Origin: Streptomyces sp. AC512_CC834
GTDB taxonomy: Bacteria; Actinomycetota; Actinomycetes; Streptomycetales; Streptomycetaceae
Length of the DNA stretch: 64,000 bases
NCBI RefSeq assembly: GCF_019049325.1
Contig: NZ_JAGMUO010000032.1
Span: forward strand, 1-64,000
Direction of reading: 5' to 3'
Positions 45,392 through 56,537 of this stretch are shown here, piece after piece; the first letter of the stretch is position 1; each line of letters opens with the position of its first letter. The notes under the pieces were generated by a model. The model searched no databases. It was given only the letters and a program-made list of their open reading frames with translations, and was not told where the DNA came from. The position numbers were made by a program, and so were the translations under genes.

Positions 45392-45476
45392 CGGACGCTC
45401 CTCCATGATCAGCACATAGTTCTGGTGGTTAAGTGTCCCTCACGCAGGTGTGTGATCGCGAAAGGGGCTGGTGATC

Positions 45477-47075
45477 GTGCCAGAGCTGAGGCCTTGGCGG
45501 ACCGCGAGACCGCATGTGGTGCGGGCCGCGGGCGTCGTACGTCCCCGTGTGGCACGCGTCGCCCGGGCCGCCGGACCGCGGGTCGCGCGGTTCGCACGGG
45601 CCACGGCGCCGCGGTTCGCACGGGCCACGATGCCGCGGCTTGCCCGGATCACGAGGCCGAAGACCTGGCAGTACACCGCCGGTGCCGCCACCGCCGGGCT
45701 GGCACTCGCCGCCGGTGTGGTGACCGCCGCCGGCCCCTGGGACTCCACGGGTCAGCGTACGGCCGAGCGGGACCGGGCCGTCGCCCTCGAGCGCACGCGT
45801 GGCACAGATCACGGTCGCGGACCCGGGGCTTCTGGGCCCCGCCCCGCGCCCAGCGCCGGAGCCGTACTGGCCGGCCTCGGCGACGGCTCCGCGCCGGGCG
45901 GCGTCAAGGCGGCGCCCCGCGGCACGGCCCTCGCGGACCTCCTCGACCCCCTGCTGAAGGACGACCCCGCGCTCGGCGAGCACCGCTCGGCGGCCGTCGT
46001 CGACCTCACCACCGGCAAGCGCCTCTACGGCCTCGGCGCCGACGTCCCCCTCACCCCCGCCTCCACCACGAAGATCGCCACCGCCGTCGCCGCCCTCACC
46101 GCCCTCGGCCCCGACCACCGCCTCACCACCCGCACCGCCCTGGAGGCCGACACCGGCGAACTCGTCCTGGTCGGCGGCGGCGACCCCACCCTCACCGCGC
46201 GCAAGGACGCCCGGGGCCTCGCGAGCCTGCGCACCCTCGCCGAGAAGACAGCCGCCGCCCTGAAGAAGCGCGACGTGCGCAAGGTGACGCTGTCCTACGA
46301 CACGACGCTCTACGCCGGTACGGAAACGCACCCGATCGGGGTCAACGAGAACCTCGCCCAGGTCACCGCGCTGATGGCCGACGAGGCCCGCACCGACGAC
46401 TCCACCAGCGGCCCCGCCCCCCGGGTGCCCGACCCGGCCGCCGACGCCGCCCGCACCTTCGCCGGCTTCCTGAAGCAGCACGGCATCACCGCCTCGGCCC
46501 CCGGCCCCTCCAAGGCCACGAACCGCGCCGACACCCTCGCCAAGGTCTCCTCGCCCCCGCTGTCGGCCCTGGTCGAGCGGATGCTGACCAACAGCGACAA
46601 CGACCTCGCCGAGGCCCTGGCCCGCCACACCGCCGTGGCGACCGGCAAGCCCGCCGACTTCGACGGGGCGGGCGCCGCGATCGCGGTCCGGCTGAAGCAG
46701 CTCGGCCTTCCGGTGCGCGGCGCGCGGTTCCACGACGGAAGCGGCCTGGACCGCGCCGACCGGGTCTCCGCCGAGCTGCTCACCGCCCTGCTGGCCGAGG
46801 CGGCCGACCCGGCCCGCCCCCGGCTGCGCCCGGTCCTCACGGGCCTCCCCGTCGCCCACTTCACCGGCACACTGGCCGGCCGTTACACGGACGGCGCAGC
46901 GGGCCTCGTCCGCGCCAAGACAGGCACCCTGACGGGCGTGAACACCCTCGCCGGCACGGTGACCACCCCCGACGGCCGCCTCCTGGCCTTCGCCTTCCTG
47001 GCCAACGACACGAGGGACCCCTGGGCGGCCCAGTCGGCTCTGGACAGAGCGGCGACGGCGCTGGCGTCGCCGTAG
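45477..47075 (+). CDS. dacB: D-alanyl-D-alanine carboxypeptidase/endopeptidase (PBP4, DacB-like)
   Basis: A 532-residue class C penicillin-binding protein acting on peptidoglycan outside the membrane. Active-site motifs are ASTTK (Ser196), SDN (Ser373) and KTG (Lys481). A membrane anchor lies near 65-85 (AGAATAGLALAAGVVTAAG). The cytoplasmic N-terminus is unusual: basic repeats of the form PRxAR(F/V)ARA (RVARAAGPRVARFARATAP, then PRFARATMPRLARITRP). GTG 45477 has AAGGGG 9 bases upstream; a GTG at 45471 is too close to it. Confidence 0.9.
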   Translation: MPELRPWRTARPHVVRAAGVVRPRVARVARAAGPRVARFARATAPRFARATMPRLARITRPKTWQYTAGAATAGLALAAGVVTAAGPWDSTGQRTAERDRAVALERTRGTDHGRGPGASGPRPAPSAGAVLAGLGDGSAPGGVKAAPRGTALADLLDPLLKDDPALGEHRSAAVVDLTTGKRLYGLGADVPLTPASTTKIATAVAALTALGPDHRLTTRTALEADTGELVLVGGGDPTLTARKDARGLASLRTLAEKTAAALKKRDVRKVTLSYDTTLYAGTETHPIGVNENLAQVTALMADEARTDDSTSGPAPRVPDPAADAARTFAGFLKQHGITASAPGPSKATNRADTLAKVSSPPLSALVERMLTNSDNDLAEALARHTAVATGKPADFDGAGAAIAVRLKQLGLPVRGARFHDGSGLDRADRVSAELLTALLAEAADPARPRLRPVLTGLPVAHFTGTLAGRYTDGAAGLVRAKTGTLTGVNTLAGTVTTPDGRLLAFAFLANDTRDPWAAQSALDRAATALASP

Positions 47076-47230
47076 CCGCGGGCAGTCGTGCCGCTGGGGC
47101 GGCACGGGTGGGCGCGGCGGCACCGCAACGCGGGGTGCCCAGGCACGGACCTCGCCCCCGCCGACCTCGTACGCACCCCCGGGCACCGCACAGCCTGCCC
47201 CCAGCGGCAGCGCTCCCGTACCGTTGACGC

Positions 47231-48358
47231 ATGACGAGCATCGGCGCACATTCCGGCATGGTCGACTGGAACCTCGCGGTGGCGACCGCGACCCGGCTCG
47301 TACGGCCGGGCCCCGAGGTGAGCCGTGACGAGGCCAGAGCCGTCGTCGCGGAACTCCGCCGCCATGCCAAGGTCTCGGAGGAACACGTCCGGGGCTTCAC
47401 CCGTATGGCCACCGACGAGATCCACGACACCCCCGTCCTCGTCGTCGACCGCCCGGGGTGGGTCCGGGCGAACGTCGCCGGGTTCCGGGAGATCCTCAAA
47501 CCCCTGCTGGAGAAGATGCAGGAGCGGCGCGGCGACGGCGCGGGCAACGCGGTCCTCGGCGCCGTCGGCGGCAAGGTCACCGGCGTGGAGCTGGGCATGC
47601 TGCTGTCGTTCCTGTCCTCCCGCGTCCTCGGCCAGTACGAGACGTTCGCCCCGGCCACCCGCGAACTGCCCGCGGGCGCGAACGGCGGCGGCCGGCTGCT
47701 GCTGGTCGCGCCGAACATCGTGCACGTCGAGCGTGAACTCGACGTCGAACCCCACGACTTCCGCCTGTGGGTGACCCTGCACGAGGAGACCCACCGCACG
47801 CAGTTCACCGCCGTGCCCTGGCTGCGCGACCACCTCGAGGGCGAAATCCAGTCGTTCCTCGCGGAGACCGACGTCGACCCCATGACCGTCCTCGAGCGGG
47901 TCCGCGAGGCCGCCCAGACCCTCGCCGGGGGCCGCCCCGAGGCGGAGGAGGACGACGGTGGCCGGTCGCTGGTGGAGCTGGTGCAGACCCCGGCCCAACG
48001 GGAGGTCCTGGGCCGTCTCACCGCCGTGATGTCCCTCCTGGAGGGCCACGCCGACTTCGTGATGGACGGGGTGGGCCCGGAGGTCGTGCCGAGCGTCGGG
48101 GAGATCCGCGAGAAGTTCCAGCAGCGCCGCGCCAAGGGCGCCTCCCGCCTCGACATGGCGCTGCGCAAGCTGCTCGGCCTGGACGCCAAGCTCCGCCAGT
48201 ACCGGGACGGCGAACGCTTCGTGCGGGCCGTCGTCGACGAGTGCGGCATGGACGGTTTCAACCGTGTCTGGACCTCGCCCAACACCCTCCCCACCAAGTC
48301 GGAGATCGCCAAACCGGCGGACTGGATCGCGCGGGTGCACCGCAAGCCGGAGTCGTGA
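47231..48358 (+). CDS. Zinc-dependent metallopeptidase-like protein (DUF2342)
   Basis: A 375-residue protein of the DUF2342 / 'coenzyme F420 biosynthesis-associated' family. The zinc-binding HEETH (His184-His188) is in VTLHEETHRTQFTAVPWL. Other family segments are VDRPGWVRANVAGFREIL and LEGHADFVMDGVGPEVVPS, the latter probably giving the third ligand. The function is not firmly known. ATG 47231 lies 155 bases after dacB, so it may have its own promoter. It precedes tilS, as in other actinobacteria. Confidence 0.85.
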   Translation: MTSIGAHSGMVDWNLAVATATRLVRPGPEVSRDEARAVVAELRRHAKVSEEHVRGFTRMATDEIHDTPVLVVDRPGWVRANVAGFREILKPLLEKMQERRGDGAGNAVLGAVGGKVTGVELGMLLSFLSSRVLGQYETFAPATRELPAGANGGGRLLLVAPNIVHVERELDVEPHDFRLWVTLHEETHRTQFTAVPWLRDHLEGEIQSFLAETDVDPMTVLERVREAAQTLAGGRPEAEEDDGGRSLVELVQTPAQREVLGRLTAVMSLLEGHADFVMDGVGPEVVPSVGEIREKFQQRRAKGASRLDMALRKLLGLDAKLRQYRDGERFVRAVVDECGMDGFNRVWTSPNTLPTKSEIAKPADWIARVHRKPES

Positions 48359-48549
48359 GCCCCGCGGGCGGGGCGTGAACGATTCCGGCCGACGGCAGGC
48401 GAACGCCCCTCCAATCACCCGTCCGAGGGACCGTGAGCCTTCGGCAGGCGTGCGATGCTCGGGGAACGGCCTGTTTCTGTCACCATCTACACACTCTGCG
48501 TGACCGAGCCTCGGGCTCATCCCCGAAAATTTCATGAAGGGCACCGGAC

Positions 48550-49656
48550 ATGGGTCCCCATCCTGCGGTCGCGGCGATACGCCTGGCGGTCCGCCGCGTC
48601 CTCCACGACGTCCTCTCCGAAATCCTCACCGAACCGAACACCACGGCCGGCGTCCCCGCCGCGACGGCCGCCGAACGAACGCCAGAACGCATCCCCGAGC
48701 GCGCACCCGAACGTACTCCCGGGCGCGCGCCCGCGCTCCCGACGGCGCCGCTCGTGCTCGTGGCGTGCTCCGGTGGCGCCGACTCGATGGCGCTCGCCTC
48801 CGCCCTCGCCTTCGAGGCCCCCCGGCTCGGCATCCGGGCCGGCGGCGTCACCGTCGACCACGGCCTGCAGAACGGCTCCGACCTGCGCGCCGAAGAGGTC
48901 GTCCTGCGCCTGCGCGAACTCGGCCTCGACCCCGTGGAGGCCACCGCCGTGAGCGTCGGCCGCGCGGGCGGGCCCGAAGCCGCCGCCCGCGACGCCCGCT
49001 ACGCCGCCCTGGACGCCGCCGCCGCCCGCCACCGGGCCGCCGCCGTCCTGCTCGGCCACACCCGCGACGACCAGGCCGAGACCGTCCTGCTGGGCCTCGC
49101 CCGCGGCTCCGGCATCCGCTCCCTGTCGGGCATGGCCGCGGTCTCGGGGGCCGACGGCCGTTACCGGCGCCCCTTCCTCCAGGTCGACCGGCAGACCGCC
49201 CGCAAGGCCTGCATGGTCCAGTCCCTCCCCGTCTGGGACGACCCGCACAACGCCGACCCCGCGTACACCCGTTCCCGGCTGCGCCACGAGGGCCTGCCCG
49301 CCCTGGAGAAGGCCCTCGGCAAGGGCGTCGTCGAGGCCCTCGCCCGTACGGCCCAACTCTCCCGGGACGACGCCGACGCCCTCGACACCTGGGCCCGCCA
49401 GGCCGAGGCCGGCGTCCGCGACGCCACCGGCGTCCTGGAGTGCGCGGGGCTCTACGCCCTGCCGCCCGCCGTACGCCGTCGGATCCTGCGCCGCGCCGCC
49501 ATCGAGGCCGGTGCCCCCGCCGGCGCGCTGTTCGCCCGTCACCTCGAGGAAGTCGACCGGCTGATCACCGGCTGGCGCGGCCAGGGGGCCATCAACCTCC
49601 CCGGCAAAGTCGTCGCCCGGCGGCAGGGTGGCAGACTGGTGATTCGGCAAGGCTGA
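48550..49656 (+). CDS. tilS: tRNA(Ile)-lysidine synthetase
   Basis: A 368-residue PP-loop enzyme that converts C34 of the minor isoleucine tRNA to lysidine, essential for AUA decoding. The PP-loop SGGADS starts at Ser74; [13 protein letters not shown] and [22 protein letters not shown] follow. A low-complexity insertion of ER(T/I/A)PER repeats lies before the PP-loop (about 43-60). It is followed 27 bases later by hpt, the usual order. Confidence 0.95.
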   Translation: MGPHPAVAAIRLAVRRVLHDVLSEILTEPNTTAGVPAATAAERTPERIPERAPERTPGRAPALPTAPLVLVACSGGADSMALASALAFEAPRLGIRAGGVTVDHGLQNGSDLRAEEVVLRLRELGLDPVEATAVSVGRAGGPEAAARDARYAALDAAAARHRAAAVLLGHTRDDQAETVLLGLARGSGIRSLSGMAAVSGADGRYRRPFLQVDRQTARKACMVQSLPVWDDPHNADPAYTRSRLRHEGLPALEKALGKGVVEALARTAQLSRDDADALDTWARQAEAGVRDATGVLECAGLYALPPAVRRRILRRAAIEAGAPAGALFARHLEEVDRLITGWRGQGAINLPGKVVARRQGGRLVIRQG

Positions 49657-49683
49657 ATCCGGCCGGTGGGACGACCGAAAGTG

Positions 49684-50244
49684 ATGCGGGTGGACGCGAA
49701 CGACATGGGTGCCGACCTCGAGAAGGTACTCATCACCAAGGAAGAGATCGACGCGAAGCTGGTCGAGCTGGCCGCGAAGATCGACGCGGAGTACGCGGGC
49801 AAGGACCTGCTCATCGTCGGTGTGCTCAAGGGCGCGGTGATGGTCATGGCCGACCTCGCCCGGTCGTTGTCCACCCCCGTCACGATGGACTGGATGGCGG
49901 TGTCCTCGTACGGCGCGGGCACCCAGTCCTCCGGCGTGGTGCGGATCCTCAAGGACCTCGACACCGACATCAAGGGCAGGCACGTCCTGATCGTCGAGGA
50001 CATCATCGACTCCGGACTGACCCTGTCCTGGCTGATCTCCAACCTCGGCTCGCGCGAGCCCGCCTCCCTCAAGGTGTGCACGCTGCTGCGCAAGCCCGAC
50101 GCCGCGAAGGTCGCCATCGAGGTGGAGTGGGTCGGCTTCGACATCCCCAACGAGTTCGTCGTCGGCTACGGCCTCGACTACGCCGAGAAATACCGCAACC
50201 TTCCGTTCGTCGGTACGCTCGCGCCCCACGTGTACGGCGGCTGA
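49684..50244 (+). CDS. hpt: Hypoxanthine phosphoribosyltransferase
   Basis: A 186-residue purine salvage enzyme making IMP/GMP from hypoxanthine/guanine and PRPP. The PRPP motif is [14 protein letters not shown] and the flexible loop is [17 protein letters not shown] 49684 ([14 protein letters not shown]) is preferred; GTG 49666 and GTG 49681 are possible alternatives. Sits between tilS and ftsH, a conserved arrangement. Confidence 0.95.
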   Translation: MRVDANDMGADLEKVLITKEEIDAKLVELAAKIDAEYAGKDLLIVGVLKGAVMVMADLARSLSTPVTMDWMAVSSYGAGTQSSGVVRILKDLDTDIKGRHVLIVEDIIDSGLTLSWLISNLGSREPASLKVCTLLRKPDAAKVAIEVEWVGFDIPNEFVVGYGLDYAEKYRNLPFVGTLAPHVYGG

Positions 50245-50286
50245 CGCGGCCTGTAACGCGTTTCACGGCGTTTCGCCGGGCGGACC

Positions 50287-50313
50287 GGGAACCCCGGAGG
50301 CCCTCGCGCCGTT
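50287..50313 (+). promoter_or_regulatory. Candidate SigR/ECF-type promoter before ftsH
   Basis: GGGAAC (50287-50292), an 18-base spacer and GTT (50311-50313). The SigR consensus is GGAAT-N18/19-GTT. It lies about 125 bases before the chosen ftsH start. Short ECF motifs occur by chance in this GC-rich DNA, so it is tentative. Confidence 0.35.
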
Positions 50314-50439
50314 GAAGCATGCAGACGGGACGTCAACCCTCCCGTGCGGCTGAGAGCCGCCGCGCTGGGGTACCGTCAGAAGAACTGTCTTTTCAAACTC
50401 ACTATGGCAGGAGGGACGGGGCGACACCGCTCCGTGTGG

Positions 50440-52479
<2,040 letters not shown>

Positions 52480-52551
52480 CAGGCACCCCGGCGGCCCCAC
52501 CGGGCCCGGAATGTATGCCGACCGCAGGACGGATCAGGAACGAGGCACCAG

Positions 52552-53157
52552 ATGACCGACCCCGTGACGTTGGACGGCGAGGGCCAGATCGGCGAGTTCG
52601 ACGAGAAGCGGGCCGAGGACGCCGTACGCGAGCTGCTCATCGCGGTCGGCGAGGACCCGGACCGCGAGGGCCTGCGGGAGACTCCGGCGCGTGTGGCGCG
52701 GGCGTATCGGGAACTCCTCGCGGGACACACGCAGGAGCCCGAGGACGTGCTGACGACGACGTTCGACATCGGGCATGACGAGATGGTCCTGGTGAAGGAC
52801 ATCGAAATCGTCAGTCTGTGCGAGCATCACATGCTGCCGTTCCACGGTGTGGCGCACATCGGGTACATCCCGGCAGCGAGCGGCAAGATCACCGGCCTGT
52901 CGAAACTCGCGCGGCTGGTCGAGGTCTTCGCGCGTCGCCTGCAGGTGCAGGAACGTCTCACCACGCAGGTCGCCGACTCTCTCATGCGGATCCTGGAGGC
53001 CCGAGGCGTGATCGTCGTCGTCGAGGCCGAGCACATGTGCATGTCGGTACGCGGGGTTCGCAAGCCGGGGGCCAAGACCACGACGTCGGCGGTGCGCGGG
53101 CAGCTGCGGGACGCGACGACCCGGGCCGAGGCAATGAGCCTGATACTGGCACGCTGA
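52552..53157 (+). CDS. folE: GTP cyclohydrolase I
   Basis: A 201-residue zinc enzyme converting GTP to dihydroneopterin triphosphate, the first step of folate synthesis. Zinc ligands are in [12 protein letters not shown] and [11 protein letters not shown]; substrate-binding region [19 protein letters not shown]. It follows ftsH by 72 bases on the same strand. The remaining folate genes (folP, folB, folK) lie further right on the opposite strand. Confidence 0.97.
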   Translation: MTDPVTLDGEGQIGEFDEKRAEDAVRELLIAVGEDPDREGLRETPARVARAYRELLAGHTQEPEDVLTTTFDIGHDEMVLVKDIEIVSLCEHHMLPFHGVAHIGYIPAASGKITGLSKLARLVEVFARRLQVQERLTTQVADSLMRILEARGVIVVVEAEHMCMSVRGVRKPGAKTTTSAVRGQLRDATTRAEAMSLILAR

Positions 53158-53162
53158 CCTGA

Positions 53163-53185
53163 TTGTCAGTGGTGCCCGATATCGT
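53163..53185 (+). promoter_or_regulatory. DNA-damage-inducible promoter (RecA-NDp/PafBC type)
   Basis: TTGTCAGTG (53163-53171), 8 bases, then TATCGT (53180-53185): a perfect match to the actinobacterial consensus TTGTCRGTG-N8-TANNNT used for LexA/RecA-independent DNA-damage induction through PafBC. It lies between folE and the intein-like gene, 41 bases before its GTG start. Confidence 0.8.
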
Positions 53186-53226
53186 CCTTGGTCAGTGAGT
53201 CGATCGCTGATCAAGGGGGGATCGCG

Positions 53227-54217
53227 GTGGCGTACGGCCTGCCCAGCAAACAGACGGTGAACACCGTCGAGGGACGCTCGCAGGCGCGGAGTGTACGGGT
53301 GGGGTGCCGCCTGTGGATGTTGGACGGGGCGCGTACGGTTCCGACCACGGTCGCGGCGGTCACCACCACCCGCGCTCGCGCAGTGGTGGACGCCGTGACC
53401 GATCATCTGACGTTCACCGTGGCGCCCGACCAGTTGCTGGGTACGCCCGACGGGTGGGTTCACGCGCGGGACGCCACGGGAACCGTGCTCGCCTGGACGC
53501 AGGCACGGAAGTTGTGTCGCACCCGGTTCACCGTCAAGCCGGGTTATGAGCTGGGCTATCTGATCGGAGCCAACTGCGCGGACGGGACCGTCGGCAGGAA
53601 CTACGTCTCGTTGGTGGTCAATGACGAGGCCTTCGCCTCGGCACTATGCGGCGTGCCTCACGGCCGTGACCGGACTGCCCGCCCGTCTGGAGGCGGTGAC
53701 GCGACCTTCTGGTTACCTTCAGCGGGACGTTCCGGGCTTTCGCGTCCGTGTCGTGTCGTCCTACCTGGCCGATCTGATGAGGCAGTACGTGGGTGGCGAT
53801 GCGCACCACATGCGGCAGCGGTTCCCCAGGGTGGTCCTCCGGGACAGGGAAACCTTCGAGGGCTTCCTGGACGGCTACACGGACGGCGACGGCTTCCGTT
53901 CCAAGAGGTGGTCGGGTCGAGTGCTCGTTAGCGGGAACGTGGCGTTCCTTTCGGACCTGGCACAGGTGCTGGGCGCGCGGTTCACTCCGCGGACCAATGG
54001 CCTGGCGTCGCATCTGGTCGTGGTCGACGGTTGGTCCTCGCGCGGTGCTTTCAAGGCCGAGCGGCACCCTTTGCAACTCCGGGAGTCCTGCTGGACTCAG
54101 GTCCACGAGGTGCGGCTGCGGACCACCGCGAACAAGCCATTCACCCTCTACAACTACCGACTCGAACCACACCCCGGCTTCCTGGTCAACGGACATCTGG
54201 TCCGCCAGCCCTGGTGA
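53227..54217 (+). pseudogene. Free-standing intein-like/LAGLIDADG endonuclease gene, frameshifted
   Basis: Two overlapping frames together read as one intein-like protein of about 330 residues. Frame 1 (from GTG 53227, AAGGGGGG upstream) has a Hint-like N-terminal part (VTDHLTFTVAPDQLLGTPDGW resembles intein block B, but the TxxH is APDQ). It then has the first LAGLIDADG motif, LGYLIGANCADGTVG. Near 53637-53640 the frame shifts; the second frame (to 54217) resumes with HYAACLTAVTGLPARLEAVT. It carries the second LAGLIDADG motif FLDGYTDGDGF and ends like intein blocks F/G (PGFLVNGHLVRQPW), without the terminal His-Asn. No host protein (extein) surrounds it. Either a decayed gene or one read by frameshifting. 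Confidence 0.75.
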
Positions 54218-54227
54218 GCCGGGTATG

Positions 54228-54716
54228 TCACGCCGCTGACGCCGTGCCCGGGTGGTCGTCGTCCTCGTCCTCCGGGAGCTTGCAGACCCGCTCCATGAAG
54301 ACCGCGGCCGCTATGACGGCGATGCCCGCCACGACCGAGAGGCCGGCGTAGATGGCCTGGTCGCGGCGGGCCGGGATGTCGAGGTACTCCAGCAGGAAGA
54401 CGCCGGTGCCGCCGTACATACCGGCGACGAGGGCGGCCACCAGGGCGCTGGCCTGGCCGAAGACGACCGCGCGGGCCGCCATCATCGGGTCGACGCCCTT
54501 GGCGCCCTGGACGCGCTCCCGCTGGGCCTTGAGGCGGGCGCGGATCGACAGGGCCGTGGCCAGCAGGATCACGGCGATCAGGGCGAGGACGACGGGCGCG
54601 GCCAGGGGGACGCTCGGGAGGCTCCCGAGCGAGTTCCACAGGCGGGCGCCGGCCCAGGACAGAATCCCGGCGACGACGAACACGCCGGCCAGCACCCTGA
54701 TGCGCAGCTCTTTCAC
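54228..54716 (-). CDS. DUF3180 membrane protein
   Basis: A 162-residue integral membrane protein of the actinobacterial DUF3180 family with four hydrophobic segments (VLAGVFVVAGILSWAGARL, VVLALIAVILLATALSI, ASALVAALVAGMYGGTGVFL, IYAGLSVVAGIAVIAAAVF) and an acidic tail. Last gene of the folate operon, 61 bases after folK; its function is unknown. It ends 10 bases from the convergent intein-like gene. Confidence 0.88.
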   Translation of the reverse strand: MKELRIRVLAGVFVVAGILSWAGARLWNSLGSLPSVPLAAPVVLALIAVILLATALSIRARLKAQRERVQGAKGVDPMMAARAVVFGQASALVAALVAGMYGGTGVFLLEYLDIPARRDQAIYAGLSVVAGIAVIAAAVFMERVCKLPEDEDDDHPGTASAA

Positions 54717-54777
54717 GGTGTCCCGGTGTCCCTTCGGTTCCCCTGCGTGGTCGTCCTGACCTCGTCGACCTTAACGA

Positions 54778-55389
54778 CTACTCGGGCAGGTGGAGTTCCA
54801 GGTCGGCGCGGGCCGCGACGCCTTCGCGGGTGACGGAGTCCAGGAGGTCGGCGACCGTGCCCTGTCCGGGCAGCCGGGCCTCGGGGTCCACGTCGAGCCA
54901 GGGGGCGAGCACGAAGGCGCGTTCGTGGGCGCGCGGGTGGGGGAGGGTGAGCTGCGGATCGTCGGAGACGACCTCGGCGTAGGCGACGATGTCGACGTCC
55001 AGGGTGCGCGGGCCCCAGTGCTCGTCACGGACGCGGTGGAAGGCCTCCTCGACCGCGTGCGCGCGCTCCAGGAGGGAGGACGGGGGCAGGGTGGTCTTCA
55101 CGACCACGACCGCGTTGAAGTACGCCGGCTGACTGCCGGGGTCGACACCCCACGGCTCCGTCTCGTACACCGGAGAGACCCCTTTGACGCGTACGCCCGG
55201 GGTGTCCTCCAGGGCGTCGATCGCGCCCTGCAGGGTCTCCAGGCGGTTGCCGAGGTTGGCGCCGAGGGCGATCACGGCGCGTTTGGGGTTGGACAGGGTG
55301 GTGTCCGCGGCGTCGACCTGCTCGATGACGGAGGCGGGCACGGGCTGGACGGTCGGGTCGCTCGGACCGTGGGCGAAGGGGGCGCTCAT
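54778..55389 (-). CDS. folK: HPPK, 2-amino-4-hydroxy-6-hydroxymethyldihydropteridine diphosphokinase
   Basis: A 203-residue pyrophosphokinase of folate synthesis, transferring pyrophosphate from ATP to hydroxymethyldihydropterin. Family motifs are VIALGANLGNRLETLQGAID, VYETEPWGVDPGSQPAYFNA and GPRTLDVDIVAY. It has a 35-residue N-terminal extension over shorter HPPKs. The ATG overlaps the folB stop by 4 bases. Confidence 0.95.
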   Translation of the reverse strand: MSAPFAHGPSDPTVQPVPASVIEQVDAADTTLSNPKRAVIALGANLGNRLETLQGAIDALEDTPGVRVKGVSPVYETEPWGVDPGSQPAYFNAVVVVKTTLPPSSLLERAHAVEEAFHRVRDEHWGPRTLDVDIVAYAEVVSDDPQLTLPHPRAHERAFVLAPWLDVDPEARLPGQGTVADLLDSVTREGVAARADLELHLPE

Positions 55390-55745
55390 ACACGGCTCCG
55401 GATGATGGTGACGGTCACGTCGTCGAAGGGCACGGTGATCGGCGCGTCCGGCTTGTGGACGCAGACCTCGACCTCCTCGACCCCTTCGTGCTTCAGACAG
55501 ACCTGGGCGATGTGCTCGGCGAGCGTCTCGACGAGGTTCACCGGCTCGCCCTCCACGACGGCCACGACCTCCTCGGCGACGATGCCGTAGTGCACGGTCT
55601 TCGCCAGGTCGTCGTCGGCCGCGGCCGGGCGGGTGTCCAGGCCAAGGACTATGTCCACGAGGAAGGTCTGGCCGTCCTCGCGTTCCCTGGGGAACACACC
55701 GTGGTGCCCGCGGGCCTTCAGGCCGCGCAGCGCGACACGATCCAC
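55386..55745 (-). CDS. folB: Dihydroneopterin aldolase
   Basis: A 119-residue enzyme producing hydroxymethyldihydropterin from dihydroneopterin. Motifs: LRGLKARGHHGVFPRERE (catalytic region) and KTVHYGIVAEEVVAVVEGEPVNLVE in segments. I chose GTG 55745 because CAGGAG lies 8 bases before it and the product then starts like other streptomycete FolB proteins; longer in-frame reading runs upstream without support. Coupled to folK. Confidence 0.95.
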   Translation of the reverse strand: MDRVALRGLKARGHHGVFPREREDGQTFLVDIVLGLDTRPAAADDDLAKTVHYGIVAEEVVAVVEGEPVNLVETLAEHIAQVCLKHEGVEEVEVCVHKPDAPITVPFDDVTVTIIRSRV

Positions 55746-55983
55746 GCGAATCACTCCTGCAGTCGTCGGTCTCGGCCGGTCGTACCACGTGCGGGCGGTA
55801 CGGCGGCCCCAGTCGAATCTACCCGCGGGCACCGACAGTGCCGGGCCACGGGGGGTGTGGGGGCGGGCGGGGAGCGGCAGGTTTCACCGTGCGTTTTCCC
55901 TGGCGGCCCCGGTGGATCACGGGTTGGTAGCCGCATTTACCCGCCGTCCGTGATTCCAACCACTTCTCGGCACCCCGGGTCGG

Positions 55984-56027
55984 ATCGGGTCAGGTCAGGT
56001 CAGGTCAGGTCCGGTCGGGTCCGGTCA
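55984..56027. repeat. Tandem GGTCA/GGTCC pentamer array
   Basis: About eight near-perfect 5-base units (GGTCAGGTCAGGTCAGGTCA then GGTCC/GGTCG variants) fill the end of the 280-base gap between folB and the NTF2-like gene. The rest of the gap (55746-55983) shows no gene; it should hold the folB promoter. Confidence 0.85.
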
Positions 56028-56537
56028 GGGAGGGGTGTCCTCGCCGTCCCCGTCGTCGGTGTCGTCGGTCTCCGCCAGCACGGGGGAGGCGTGGTGGGAC
56101 CAGAGCTTCCAGCCGGCGGGTGTGCGCCGGAACGTGTTGGTGGCGACCACGAGCTGGCCGACGAGCGGGCCCAGCTCCTCGTCGCCGTCGGGGGCGGGGC
56201 CGCCGCTGAGGATGTTCTCGGTGCAGGTGACCACGGCGGTGTCGCCGGTGACGGAGACGTGCACGTCGGTGAGGAAGAACTGGATGTAGTCGGTGTTCGC
56301 CATGATCAGCGCGTAGGACCGCAGGACCTCGCCGCGACCGGTGAGGACCGGCCAGCCGGGGTGCACGCAGGAGACCACACCGGCGTCGGCCGGGTCGTGG
56401 TAGGTCTCGTCGACGCCCAGGTCGGACGGGGTGAGCCAGAACTCGGAGACCTTCTCGAAATCGCCCTCCTCCAGCGCCTCGTAGAAGGCGGTGTTGGCGG
56501 CCTCGACCTGTTCGACGTCGAGGTGCGGCGCGTTCAC
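56025..56537 (-). CDS. NTF2/SnoaL-like protein
   Basis: A 170-residue NTF2-fold protein (ANTAFYEALEEGDFEKVSEFW, PGWPVLTGRGEVLRSYALIM, VVATNTFRRTPAGWKLWSHH) with an acidic Asp/Glu tail. It has no folate enzyme motif. GTG 56537 has GAAGGAG 4 bases upstream and overlaps the folP stop, so it is a genuine member of the folate operon. The role is unknown. Confidence 0.85.
   Translation of the reverse strand: MNAPHLDVEQVEAANTAFYEALEEGDFEKVSEFWLTPSDLGVDETYHDPADAGVVSCVHPGWPVLTGRGEVLRSYALIMANTDYIQFFLTDVHVSVTGDTAVVTCTENILSGGPAPDGDEELGPLVGQLVVATNTFRRTPAGWKLWSHHASPVLAETDDTDDGDGEDTPP

Noticed and set aside
40799..47227. 2142-codon open frame on the plus strand
   Set aside because: It crosses tipA, DedA, ThrE, ppa and dacB in wrong frames; Arg/Pro-rich translation indicates a shadow.
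53188..53226. TTG start for the intein-like gene
   Set aside because: It overlaps the predicted transcript start and lacks a ribosome site; GTG 53227 has AAGGGGGG at good spacing.
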